The position numbers were made by a program, and so were the translations under genes. DNA of 49,211 nt from NCBI GenBank assembly GCA_020635695.1, contig JACJZH010000015.1:1-49211 (forward strand), read 5' to 3'. Each line of letters opens with the position of its first letter. Position 1 is the first letter of the stretch. This document shows, in pieces, positions 8,683-16,262 of this stretch. Origin of the DNA: Flavobacteriales bacterium (GTDB lineage: Bacteria; Bacteroidota; Bacteroidia; Flavobacteriales_F; PHOS-HE28). The notes beneath the pieces are model-generated. The model was not told where the DNA came from. It saw only the letters and a program-made list of their open reading frames with translations, and ran no database searches.

Positions 8683-10386
8683 ATGCATGCGAAGTGGTTG
8701 TCCTTGGTCCTGGTCGCTCTGACGGCCTGCATGGGAGGGCCTTCGGAAAGGTCCCGCGAGGGCCTTGGAGGACGCCGGTATGGAGGTGTGTTCAATGCCA
8801 ATGAGACGGAGCGGATCAGGAGCCTGTTCCCGCTCAGTCTGACCCAGGCGGTCGCGTTCCGGGTGGCATCGCCCATCTATGAAGGGCTCGTACGGTTCGA
8901 TCCCAAGGACCTGTCCGTTCAGCCCTGCCTGGCGGAACGGTGGGAGGTGAGCGAGGACGGCCTGGTCTACACCTTCTTCCTGCGCAAGGGAGTGCGTTTT
9001 CATGATGCACCCTGTTTTGAGGACGGGAAAGGGCGCGAGGTCACGGCCGAGGATGTGCGTTATTGCTTCGCCGAGTTGTGCACCGCAAGACCGGACAACC
9101 AGCTCTTCTGGCTGTTCCAGGACCACGTGGAAGGCGCGAATGCCCATTATCAAAGCACCCTGCAGGGAAAGCCGGACCGGGCAGGGCCATCCGGGATCAA
9201 GGCCCTCGGCCCGTACGAACTGGAGATCAGGTTGGTGCACCCGGTGCCCACCTTTCTGCAGGTGATGGCACATCCGGGATGCTGGATATTCCCGAAGGAG
9301 TTGGACGACAAGTACCCTGGCGAACAGCAGGACCGGGCGGTCGGTACGGGCCCCTTCGCACAGCATCTGTACCGCCCTGGGGACGTGATCGTGCTGGAGC
9401 GTTCGCCGCACTATTGGGGTCGGGACGAGCATGGCAATGAACTCCCGTTCCTGGATGCCGTTCGCTACACCTTCTCAGGTGACAAGCAACGGGAGCTGGC
9501 GGAGTTCAGAAAGGGGAATCTCGCCGTGGTCTTCGAGATCCCAGGAGGCATGGAGGAGCTTTCTGATTCGGTGGACCTGGGTTCTGGCACGGCCCGCTTC
9601 CGGGTGAACGCCACATCGGCGTTGAGCACTCAGTTCTATGGCTTCAATGCGCTCAGGCCACCCTTCTCCGATAAGCGGGTCAGGATGGCGTTCACCCTGG
9701 CCGTTGATCGCAGCTTCCTCGTTGACAGTGTACTGAACGGATTGGGTGTACCTGCGGAAGGAGCTTTCGTGGCACCGGGGCTGAATGGCTACCCGTACGA
9801 CGAGGTCCAGGGGTTGCCGTATGATCCCGACCGCGCCCGGGCCCTGCTGGAGGAGGCCGGGTTTCCCGGCGGGAGCGACTTTCCCAACCTGACACTGCAG
9901 CTCAGCAACAACAACGTGGCCCACGTCCGTGTGGCGGCCGCGGTCCAGGAGATGTTGATGCGGGAGTTGAACGTCCGCATCTCCACGTCCATGCTGCCCG
10001 CCGATCAGCACTTCGACCGGGTGGAACGGAACAAGGCGGAATTCTGGCGTGAAGGCTGGTTGGCGGACTTTCCGGACCCGGAGAACTTCCTGGCCTTGTT
10101 CCTGGGGCGCAATGCCGCTGCGGACACCAGCGAGCCTTCCTACCTGAACACCACCCGATACCGCGACCCGGTGTATGATTCCTTGTTCGTGGCGGCCAGC
10201 ATGGCACGCGATGAACAGGAACGGATGCGCCTGCTGGCGGAGGCGGACCAGCACATGCTCGACGATGCCGTCGTGCTGCCGCTCTATCATGACCGCACCG
10301 TACGGCTCATCCAGCCGTGGGTGCGCGACCTGCCCTTGAACGCCATGGAGTACCGCGATCTCGCGCGGGTCTGGTTCGAACGCTAG
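8683..10386 (+). CDS. ABC transporter substrate-binding lipoprotein, peptide/SBP family 5
   Basis: A 567-residue lipoprotein (LVLVALTACMGG, lipobox Cys16) of the extracellular solute-binding family 5 (OppA/DppA-like). Family features include YGGVFNANETERI, IYEGLVRFDP, CLAERWEVSEDGLVYTFFLRKGVRFHD, FSDKRVRMAFTLAVDR and the C-terminal DEQERMRLLAEADQHMLDDAVVLPLYH. These proteins capture oligopeptides or related solutes at the cell surface for import by an ABC permease. No permease or ATPase gene is nearby, so it is an orphan binding protein, as is common in Bacteroidota. The lipoprotein anchor may hold it in either membrane. Its stop codon interlocks with that of the convergent gene at 10383. Substrate cannot be predicted from the sequence. 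Confidence 0.9.
   Translation: MHAKWLSLVLVALTACMGGPSERSREGLGGRRYGGVFNANETERIRSLFPLSLTQAVAFRVASPIYEGLVRFDPKDLSVQPCLAERWEVSEDGLVYTFFLRKGVRFHDAPCFEDGKGREVTAEDVRYCFAELCTARPDNQLFWLFQDHVEGANAHYQSTLQGKPDRAGPSGIKALGPYELEIRLVHPVPTFLQVMAHPGCWIFPKELDDKYPGEQQDRAVGTGPFAQHLYRPGDVIVLERSPHYWGRDEHGNELPFLDAVRYTFSGDKQRELAEFRKGNLAVVFEIPGGMEELSDSVDLGSGTARFRVNATSALSTQFYGFNALRPPFSDKRVRMAFTLAVDRSFLVDSVLNGLGVPAEGAFVAPGLNGYPYDEVQGLPYDPDRARALLEEAGFPGGSDFPNLTLQLSNNNVAHVRVAAAVQEMLMRELNVRISTSMLPADQHFDRVERNKAEFWREGWLADFPDPENFLALFLGRNAAADTSEPSYLNTTRYRDPVYDSLFVAASMARDEQERMRLLAEADQHMLDDAVVLPLYHDRTVRLIQPWVRDLPLNAMEYRDLARVWFER
10383..10386. other. Interlocked convergent stop codons (CTAG)
   Basis: The palindrome CTAG serves as the TAG stop of the plus-strand gene (10384-10386) and of the minus-strand gene (10383-10385). 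The same arrangement recurs at 44245-44248. Confidence 0.9.
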
Positions 10387-11108
10387 CGCGTTCCCTCCGC
10401 CGCGAGGGCGTCGTAGACCAGTTCCTTGGCAAGGGGCAGGAAGGTCTCGATCCGCGGCAGCGTGACCCCCGATTCGAACGCGAAGGTGGAAGGGACCGGA
10501 AGGTCCGGGTGCCTCCTGATCAGGTCCGCCTTGACGCGTTCGTAGGTCCACCCGATCCCCAAGCTGTAGTCCGTGACCCAATGGGTATGGACGTTCCGGT
10601 ACCTCAGCGTATCATCGGACTCGCGAAGCACGTGCATGTCATAGCGGTATGCCCGGGCCATCGTGTCCTGCCGGAGCAGGAGGTATCCTTCCTTCGTGGT
10701 CAGGGGCAACAGACCCACCGGAGCAAAGACGATCGTTCCGGCCAATTGCTCGCGGAGGTCCTCGGCTTGTTCCAGCTGCGCCTGGAGTTCCGGTTCCGCG
10801 AAGGACAGGACATCCACCACCACGCGCAGCACCTCAGGGTCCTCCAAGGGGGCCCGGGCAAGCCCACCCCGCCGCGGGTCCAGGCCGGTCACCTCGGTGG
10901 GAATGCACCGCCTCAGGGCTTGCCAGGTGGTGCGGAGCTCGTGCATGCGCTTCAGATGCCCCCGCAGGTCGTCCAGGTAAGGGTGCAACCTGTGCTGGCC
11001 GAACCGTTCGCCAACACGCTGCAGATAGGCGAGCAGGATGTACTGCTTCATCTCCCGGTCGATCGCCGGATGCAGGATCCAGTCCGGATGCAGGAACCCC
11101 ATGTTCAT
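10383..11108 (-). CDS. Conserved hypothetical protein
   Basis: A 241-residue protein, taking ATG 11108 rather than the TTG at 11120. No signal peptide or membrane segment is seen. It is largely alpha-helical, with Arg/Glu/Leu-rich helices (YILLAYLQRVGERFGQHRLHPYLDDL, shown only in part here as YLQRVGERFGQHRLHPYLDD) and a C-terminal part with TLPRIETFLPLAKELVYDALA. The phrase GWTYERVKADLIRRHPDLPVPSTF may mark a conserved core. I do not recognise the family. The mixed helix and strand pattern and charged surface suggest a soluble cytoplasmic protein. The upstream region has an AT-rich TTTTTTTG run but no clean -7 box. It ends in a stop interlocked with the upstream binding-protein gene, so the two genes converge without a terminator. 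Confidence 0.7.
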   Translation of the reverse strand: MNMGFLHPDWILHPAIDREMKQYILLAYLQRVGERFGQHRLHPYLDDLRGHLKRMHELRTTWQALRRCIPTEVTGLDPRRGGLARAPLEDPEVLRVVVDVLSFAEPELQAQLEQAEDLREQLAGTIVFAPVGLLPLTTKEGYLLLRQDTMARAYRYDMHVLRESDDTLRYRNVHTHWVTDYSLGIGWTYERVKADLIRRHPDLPVPSTFAFESGVTLPRIETFLPLAKELVYDALAAEGTR

Positions 11109-11178
11109 GGCCTCTTCCAATGCAACGCCTTGTTCAAAAAAATGTTACCACGCGCCGGTCCCGGGGGTGGCGGCAATG

Positions 11179-11186
11179 GACCTTTG
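11179..11186 (+). promoter_or_regulatory. Weak -7 box (GACCTTTG)
   Basis: One mismatch to TAnnTTTG, 20 nt upstream of the ATG at 11207. Confidence 0.3.
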
Positions 11187-11206
11187 TGAACAGGCACCCT
11201 GAAGCT

Positions 11207-12166
11207 ATGACGAGATCTCCTTCCCCGACCGCGTTCCTGGTACCGATCATCACCACACTGCTGTGGACGGCCTGTGTGCCCGCCCGCCAGTACGAGGAGA
11301 TGGACGCCCGCTACCAGGCCATGCAGGCGGAGGCGCAGGCCGCGGACGCCCGTGCACGCGAGGCCGTGACCAGGGCCGATGAGCTGGGATCACAGCTGGA
11401 GGAGCTCCAGCGCCGCGATCGCCGCCTGGAGCAGGATACCGCCACCCTTGGCACCTCGCTTCGCCGCATGCAGAAGCAGTACGACAAGATCAACCAGTTG
11501 AACGAGGAACTGCTGGAGAAGTACAATCAATTGCTCGCCGGTGATCGCAGCGAGAACCGGAAGCTGCTCACCGACCTGGAGGCCACACGCCTGCGCCTGT
11601 TGAACAAGGAGGATTCCCTGGACGCGTTGGCCACCGACCTCGCCGACAGGGAGGCCAAGCTGGCCGAACTGCGTGCCGAGCTCGAGAAGAAGGACGAGGC
11701 CATGCGTTCGCTCAAGGATCGCATCTCGGCCGCCCTCACCGGCTTCGAAGGCAAGGGCATCACCGTGGAGCAACGGCAGGGGCGGATCCATGTGAGCATG
11801 GAGAACAAGCTGCTCTTTCCCAGCGGCAGCACCGTGGTGGACGCCCAGGGCAAACAGGCCTTGAAGGACCTGGCCAAGGCCATCGAGGGCGAGGCCGACC
11901 TGCGGATCATGGTCGAGGGCCACACCGATACGGACAAGGTCCTGCCCGGTTCCCCCTACAAGGACAACTGGGACCTTAGCGTGATGCGGGCCACCAGCGT
12001 GGTGCGCATCCTCCAGGACAACGGCCGGATCGATCCCGTACGCATCACGGCGGCCGGACGTGGCGAGTTCCTGCCCCTGGACCCTGGGGACAAGGCCCGT
12101 AACCGACGGATCGAGATCATCCTGTCCCCCGACCTCACCCAGCTTTACGAACTGGTGACGGACTGA
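11207..12166 (+). CDS. OmpA family lipoprotein with coiled coil
   Basis: A 319-residue lipoprotein. ATG 11207 gives a signal peptide with lipobox Cys23 (LLWTACVPAR); the longer frame upstream lies over the opposite gene and lacks a signal. Residues about 28-180 form a coiled coil rich in Ala, Arg, Glu and Leu. The C-terminal OmpA-like peptidoglycan-binding domain shows the core motif EGHTDTDKV, then NWDLSVMRATSVVRIL and AAGRGEFLPLDPGDKARNRRIEIIL. The Asp and Arg residues (NRRIEI) that hold diaminopimelate in this fold are present. It probably links the outer membrane to the cell wall, with the coiled coil as a spacer. It has its own weak promoter and is not clearly in an operon. Confidence 0.92.
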   Translation: MTRSPSPTAFLVPIITTLLWTACVPARQYEEMDARYQAMQAEAQAADARAREAVTRADELGSQLEELQRRDRRLEQDTATLGTSLRRMQKQYDKINQLNEELLEKYNQLLAGDRSENRKLLTDLEATRLRLLNKEDSLDALATDLADREAKLAELRAELEKKDEAMRSLKDRISAALTGFEGKGITVEQRQGRIHVSMENKLLFPSGSTVVDAQGKQALKDLAKAIEGEADLRIMVEGHTDTDKVLPGSPYKDNWDLSVMRATSVVRILQDNGRIDPVRITAAGRGEFLPLDPGDKARNRRIEIILSPDLTQLYELVTD

Positions 12167-12194
12167 GGGCGAAAGCCTCCGGGTCCGGGACGGA

Positions 12195-12202
12195 TAACTT
12201 GC
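12195..12202 (+). promoter_or_regulatory. -7 promoter box (TAACTTGC)
   Basis: Lies 10 nt before the ATG at 12213 and should drive the three-gene run 12213-15368. Confidence 0.5.
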
Positions 12203-12212
12203 GCCCCCTCGC

Positions 12213-13034
12213 ATGGGTGCCGATCACCGACCCTTCCTGCTTCACCATGAAGTGCATGTGCGTTCCGGCCAGGGTCCCTGGCTGGTGCTGCTCCATGGGG
12301 CCGGCGGCAGCCTGAACACCTGGAAACGCCAGGTCGCCGGGCTGCGCGAGCACTACGACCTGCTGCTGGTGGACCTGCCCGGACATGGCGGATCGGCAGG
12401 CAAACCCGGTCTCCCGGATGCCTATTCCTTCGACCTCGTGGCCGATCTCGTGTGGGATGCCGTGGACCAGCACACCGACGGTCCCGTACACCTGATGGGG
12501 GTGTCCCTGGGTACGGTGATCGCGCTGAAGATGCGTCAACGACGCCCTGACCGCGTGCGTGCGCTGATCAATGCCGGGGCCATTCTGAAGCTCAGTGCCC
12601 GGATCAAGTTCCTGGCCGCGATCAGCCTCAGACTGGCCAGGGTGATCGGCTATCCGGCATTCTACCGCATGAACGCCCGCATCATGCTGCCGAAGAAGAA
12701 CCACCGGCTGTCGCGCCTCATGTTCATCCGCGAATCCGCGGCGCTCACCGACGAGGAGTTCCGCAAATGGACGGCCATGTACCGGACCCTGGACCGTACG
12801 CTGAAGGAGTTGTTCCGGGAACCCGATGGCCCGCCACACCTGGTGGTGATGGGCGACGAGGACCATTTCTTCCTGGAGCCTGCCAGGGAGTATGCCGCGG
12901 GCCATCCGAACGTCCGGTTGGAGGTCTTCCAGAACTGCGGACATGTGGTGAGCATCGAACAGGCCCGGAAGTTCAACGAGACCTGTATCAACTTCCTGAC
13001 CACGTTGGGTCAGGAGAAGAATGTCCTGCCATGA
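12213..13034 (+). CDS. Alpha/beta hydrolase
   Basis: A 273-residue alpha/beta-hydrolase-fold protein. The oxyanion motif LLHGAGGSLNTW comes first, then DLPGHGGSAG, the nucleophile elbow GVSLGT with Ser98, an acid in MGDEDHFF and a histidine in NCGHVVSIEQA, giving a full catalytic triad. A cap region of about 70 residues (SARIKFLAAISLRLARVIGY to MLPKKNH) is hydrophobic and basic and may bind lipid or membrane. There is no signal peptide. The substrate is unknown; ester or lactone hydrolysis is typical of the family. It starts a compact run, overlapping the next gene by 4 bp (ATGA), and a TAACTTGC box lies just upstream. Confidence 0.9.
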   Translation: MGADHRPFLLHHEVHVRSGQGPWLVLLHGAGGSLNTWKRQVAGLREHYDLLLVDLPGHGGSAGKPGLPDAYSFDLVADLVWDAVDQHTDGPVHLMGVSLGTVIALKMRQRRPDRVRALINAGAILKLSARIKFLAAISLRLARVIGYPAFYRMNARIMLPKKNHRLSRLMFIRESAALTDEEFRKWTAMYRTLDRTLKELFREPDGPPHLVVMGDEDHFFLEPAREYAAGHPNVRLEVFQNCGHVVSIEQARKFNETCINFLTTLGQEKNVLP

Positions 13035-14176
13035 TCAGAACATGCACCTGGTCGCTGCTCATGCTCCTCCTGTTGGCGGGGTGCAAGGTCGGGCGCTTCG
13101 TGATCTACAACTTCGCGGACACCAACGACCATCGGAAGTTCCCGTCCCGCGCACTGGACCGTTCGCCGGATCCATGGCACTATCCCATCGACCTGGAAGG
13201 GCCGGCGCCGCGCTGGGCCACCACGGACGGTGAGCGGGTCACCTTCGAGCAGTTCCTGGAAGAGCACAGGACCGTGGCCTTCCTGGTGGTGTACCGCGAC
13301 ACCATCCGGTACGAGCACTACTTCGATGGCTATGACAGTGCCACGGTGCATACCTCGTTCTCCGTGGCCAAGTCGGTCACTTCCATGCTCATCGGTTGTG
13401 CGATCGCCGATGGCTACATCCGCTCCGTGGACCAGCCCGTCACGGACTTCCTGCCGGAAATGATGGACAAGGGATGGGACCGGGTGACCCTGGAGCAGGT
13501 GCTGCAGATGACGAGCGGCATGGATTTCCAGGAGAGCTACACCAACCCCTTTGGAACCGCCGCCACGTTCTACTACGGCCGACGCCTGCGGCAGAGCACC
13601 GTGAAGCTCGGGCTCGAGCGGGAGCCCGGGACCGGATGGGACTACGACAGCGGCAACACCCAGTTGCTCGGTCTGGTCCTGGAGCAGAGCTTCCGCATGG
13701 CGGGTGACAGCGCCCTGACCATCACGGAATACCTGCAACGGAAGTTGTGGACCCCGCTGGGCATGGAGTTCCCTGCATCCTGGAGCATCGACCGCCGGAA
13801 GGGTGGCATCGAGAAGACCTTCTGCTGCCTCAACACACCGGCCCGGGACTTTGCGAAGCTGGGCTCCCTGTACCTGCACGAAGGGCGCTGGCAGGGGCAA
13901 CAACTGGTCCCTTCCGAATGGGTGGAGCGCAGCACCCGGGTCGACTCATCGGCAGGCAGCGCGTGGTGGTACCAGTACCAATGGTGGTTGCCTGACAAGC
14001 GAGGCACGTTCATGGCGGAGGGCATCCTGGGTCAGTACATCTACGTCGATCCGGCCCGGGAGGTGGTGATCGTGCGGTTGGGGAGGAAGCCCGGAAATGC
14101 GGACTGGGTGCAGGTGTTCCGCGGTGTGGCCGCGCTCTACGGGGAAGCTTTCGATGGGGGAAGGCAGGAGCCCTGA
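13031..14176 (+). CDS. Beta-lactamase-fold serine hydrolase lipoprotein
   Basis: A 381-residue lipoprotein (LLMLLLLAGCKVG, lipobox Cys18) of the class C beta-lactamase/penicillin-binding-protein-like family. The SxxK motif is Ser111-Val-Ala-Lys114 (FSVAKSVTSMLIG), and the YxN motif is YDSGN (WDYDSGNTQLLG). Other family landmarks are LEQVLQMTSGMDF, TPLGMEFPASWS and CCLNTPARDFAKLGSLYLHEGRW. Such proteins act as esterases, peptidases or D-aminopeptidases; most are not antibiotic-resistance enzymes. The start at 13031 overlaps the previous stop as ATGA, and the longer frame back to 12767 has no signal sequence. It is exported, so it probably acts in the periplasm, unlike its cytoplasmic hydrolase neighbour. 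Confidence 0.92.
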   Translation: MIRTCTWSLLMLLLLAGCKVGRFVIYNFADTNDHRKFPSRALDRSPDPWHYPIDLEGPAPRWATTDGERVTFEQFLEEHRTVAFLVVYRDTIRYEHYFDGYDSATVHTSFSVAKSVTSMLIGCAIADGYIRSVDQPVTDFLPEMMDKGWDRVTLEQVLQMTSGMDFQESYTNPFGTAATFYYGRRLRQSTVKLGLEREPGTGWDYDSGNTQLLGLVLEQSFRMAGDSALTITEYLQRKLWTPLGMEFPASWSIDRRKGGIEKTFCCLNTPARDFAKLGSLYLHEGRWQGQQLVPSEWVERSTRVDSSAGSAWWYQYQWWLPDKRGTFMAEGILGQYIYVDPAREVVIVRLGRKPGNADWVQVFRGVAALYGEAFDGGRQEP

Positions 14177-15368
14177 TCGACCGTGCGTGGCCGTGATCGG
14201 TGGCGGGCCGGCCGGGCTGATGGCCGCGGTGGTGCTGGCCCGATACGTTCACGTGGACCTTTACGAAAGGAACCGCCATGTGGGCCGCAAGTTCCTGGTG
14301 GCCGGTGCGGGTGGGCTCAACATCACCAATCAAGCGGAAGGGGAGGAGCTGCTGCAGCACTATGCTCCCGCGGAACGCCTCGCTCCGATGCTCCAGGCGT
14401 TCACCCCGGGTGACCTGAGGGCCTGGTTGAGCGACCTGGGAGTGGAGACGTTCACAGGTACCAGTGGGCGCGTGTTCCCGGTGCGTGGGACCAAGCCGGC
14501 CCAGGTGCTCAGGATCCTGCGCCGGCACGCGGAGGACCGCGGCGTGCGCATCCTGACCGGACAGGTGTTCTCCGGGTTCACGGACGATGCCAGGCCGATG
14601 GTGGAGCAGGGTGGCACGGCGCATGTGCTGGAGCACGAGCAGGTGCTCTTCGCCCTGGGTGGCGCATCCTGGTCGCGCACAGGTTCCAAAGGGGATTGGC
14701 TGGAGGCCTTCGAAGCGATCGGGGTGCGGACACTTCCGTTCCAGTCCTCCAACTGCGGGGTGGAATTGGATCTGCCTGGATCGTTGGCCGTGCATGCCGG
14801 GCGCCCGCTGAAGAACATCGCGTTGCGGGCCGGACCTCACGAGGTCCGTGGAGAAGCCACGATCACCGCGCACGGGATCGAGGGCAATGCGGTCTACCCC
14901 CTGGTGCCGGTCCTGCGGAGGCAGCTTCTCGCCGGTGAGGAGGCGACCCTGCACCTGGACCTGAAGCCCGATCTGGCCTTGCCGGAGCTGGAGGGCCGCC
15001 TGCGCGATGCGGTCGGTGCTGAACGGCGGAATGCCGCAGGTCTGGACAGGCCGTCGTGGGCCCTGCTCAAGGCCTTCACGGGAAAGGAGGTCATGGATGA
15101 CCCGAGGTCCCTGGCCCTTGCGATGAAAGGCCTCCGGCTTCCGGTGCAAGCGCTGAGGCCCATCGATGAGGCCATCAGTACGGTGGGGGGCATTGCCATG
15201 GACCAGGTGAACGAGGACCTTTCACTGAAGGCCCATCCGCACCTTCACCTGGCCGGCGAGATGTTGGATTGGGATGCGCCCACGGGAGGGTTCCTCCTGC
15301 AAGGGGCCTTCGCCACGGGTCGTTGGGCCGCCCAAGGCATCCTCAAGGCCTTGGGCAAGGGAAGCTGA
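14154..15368 (+). CDS. HI0933-like NAD(P)/FAD-dependent oxidoreductase
   Basis: A 404-residue flavoprotein of the HI0933/YhiN type, close to the TIGR03862 group. The Rossmann FAD motif GGGPAGLMAA is at residues 16-25, followed by the family signature HVGRKFLVAGAGGLNITN and, later, LFALGGASWSRTGSKGDW. The C-terminal flavin-binding motif is STVGGIAM with LHLAGEMLDWDAPTGGFLLQ. ATG 14154 overlaps the previous gene by 23 bp. The upstream in-frame sequence to 14097 lies inside the neighbour and adds no motif. Physiological substrate is unknown for the family. It closes the hydrolase-hydrolase-flavoprotein run, and its stop is 6 bp from the convergent PepSY-like gene. Confidence 0.9.
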   Translation: MGEGRSPDRPCVAVIGGGPAGLMAAVVLARYVHVDLYERNRHVGRKFLVAGAGGLNITNQAEGEELLQHYAPAERLAPMLQAFTPGDLRAWLSDLGVETFTGTSGRVFPVRGTKPAQVLRILRRHAEDRGVRILTGQVFSGFTDDARPMVEQGGTAHVLEHEQVLFALGGASWSRTGSKGDWLEAFEAIGVRTLPFQSSNCGVELDLPGSLAVHAGRPLKNIALRAGPHEVRGEATITAHGIEGNAVYPLVPVLRRQLLAGEEATLHLDLKPDLALPELEGRLRDAVGAERRNAAGLDRPSWALLKAFTGKEVMDDPRSLALAMKGLRLPVQALRPIDEAISTVGGIAMDQVNEDLSLKAHPHLHLAGEMLDWDAPTGGFLLQGAFATGRWAAQGILKALGKGS

Positions 15369-15374
15369 GGACGC

Positions 15375-15806
15375 CTACTTCCTGGGGTTCGCAGCGGCCA
15401 TTCGACCCTGCTCGTCCAGCAGGACCTCCACCTTGTTCTTGCCGTCAGAGAGCATCACTTCCGTGAAGGTGCCTCGTGCCGCGGTGCTCGTGGACCGGAC
15501 CCCGGTGACCCGGTAGCCCGGGTATTCGCGGCCCAGTGTGCTTCGTTCCGCTTCGGTCAGGTCCTCCTCACGCTTCACCCGCCCTTCCACGATCACATGC
15601 CCGCGGGCATCGAGATCGGCCGTCCGCAGGATACCGTCCACCATGTACTGGGCCCGGTAGATGCCTTCTTCCTCGGTCCATTCCACGGCGCTCACGTCCG
15701 GATGCCGCTCATGGAACGCGTCCAACGCGGCCTGTGGGATGTCCTGCGCCCATAGCCGGGGAACGATGGAAAAAGCGGACAGGAGAAGGATGGCTCGTAC
15801 TAGCAT
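15375..15806 (-). CDS. PepSY-like putative secreted protein
   Basis: A 143-residue exported protein. ATG 15806 gives the signal peptide MLVRAILLLSAFSIVPRLWA; the frame continues to 15851 but the extra residues overlap the DUF202 gene. The mature part repeats the PepSY-like pattern: ALDAFHERHPDVSAVEWTEEEG then YRAQYMVDGILRTADLDARGHVI, and a second half ERSTLGREYPGYRVTGVRS with FTEVMLSDGKNKVEVLLDEQG. This matches the PepSY_like family (two helix-plus-sheet units) common in Bacteroidota periplasmic proteins. A role as a protease or signalling inhibitor has been proposed for related domains but is not shown here. It is 37 bp downstream of the DUF202 gene and may be co-transcribed with it. Confidence 0.8.
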   Translation of the reverse strand: MLVRAILLLSAFSIVPRLWAQDIPQAALDAFHERHPDVSAVEWTEEEGIYRAQYMVDGILRTADLDARGHVIVEGRVKREEDLTEAERSTLGREYPGYRVTGVRSTSTAARGTFTEVMLSDGKNKVEVLLDEQGRMAAANPRK

Positions 15807-15843
15807 GGTGCGATCGGTGTTCCTGCAAGGTAAGCGATCCGGG

Positions 15844-16242
15844 TCAGGCACGAAGCACCAGCATCAGGTCCACGAAGGCCGCACCGCCGCACAACGCGAT
15901 CACCAAGGCACCGGCCAGGGCCAGGGAGAACGTGGATCCACCGGCTCCGGATCGCAGGAGCTTCCTCCGCACCTGTACATACTGGACGAGCGCGCCGATC
16001 AGGAGCACGGTGCCCAGCCCTACCAGGCCCAGGGCGATCATGTCCGTGGTAATGGGGTCTGCGGTCTCGGCGCCGAAACTGCCCAGTTGGTAGAACTTGA
16101 AGAATCCGAAACCGAAGGCGATCATCGCCAGGGTGGTGCGCATCCAGGCCATCAGGGTGCGGTCGGTGGCCTGCAGGGTGCGCAACAGGGCCAGCTCGGT
16201 CCGGTCCTCGGCCAGTTCGGTGTTCCGATCGCCGCCGCTCAT
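15844..16242 (-). CDS. DUF202 (YidH-like) inner-membrane protein
   Basis: A 132-residue protein with three predicted membrane segments (MIAFGFGFFKFY, MIALGLVGLGTVLLIGALVQY shown in part as LGLVGLGTVLLIGALVQY, and SLALAGALVIALCGGAAF). The family signature is the N-terminal ELALLRTLQATDRTLMAWMRT with its conserved Arg residues, followed by AFGFGFFKF. DUF202 proteins are small membrane proteins of unknown role. A TACCTTGC box ends only 4-5 nt before the ATG, so the mRNA should be leaderless. The box lies in the 20-bp gap between the radA stop and this ATG, giving the gene its own promoter downstream of the radA operon. Confidence 0.88.
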   Translation of the reverse strand: MSGGDRNTELAEDRTELALLRTLQATDRTLMAWMRTTLAMIAFGFGFFKFYQLGSFGAETADPITTDMIALGLVGLGTVLLIGALVQYVQVRRKLLRSGAGGSTFSLALAGALVIALCGGAAFVDLMLVLRA

Positions 16243-16246
16243 GGCG

Positions 16247-16254
16247 GCAAGGTA
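16247..16254 (-). promoter_or_regulatory. -7 promoter box (TACCTTGC)
   Basis: TACCTTGC on the minus strand, ending 4 nt before the DUF202 ATG at 16242. Confidence 0.5.
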
Positions 16255-16262
16255 GTTCGGGA

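Noticed and set aside
13031..14176. Antibiotic-resistance beta-lactamase
   Set aside because: It has the SxxK fold motif but is a lipoprotein of the broad serine-hydrolase group in a housekeeping run; nothing shows lactam hydrolysis.
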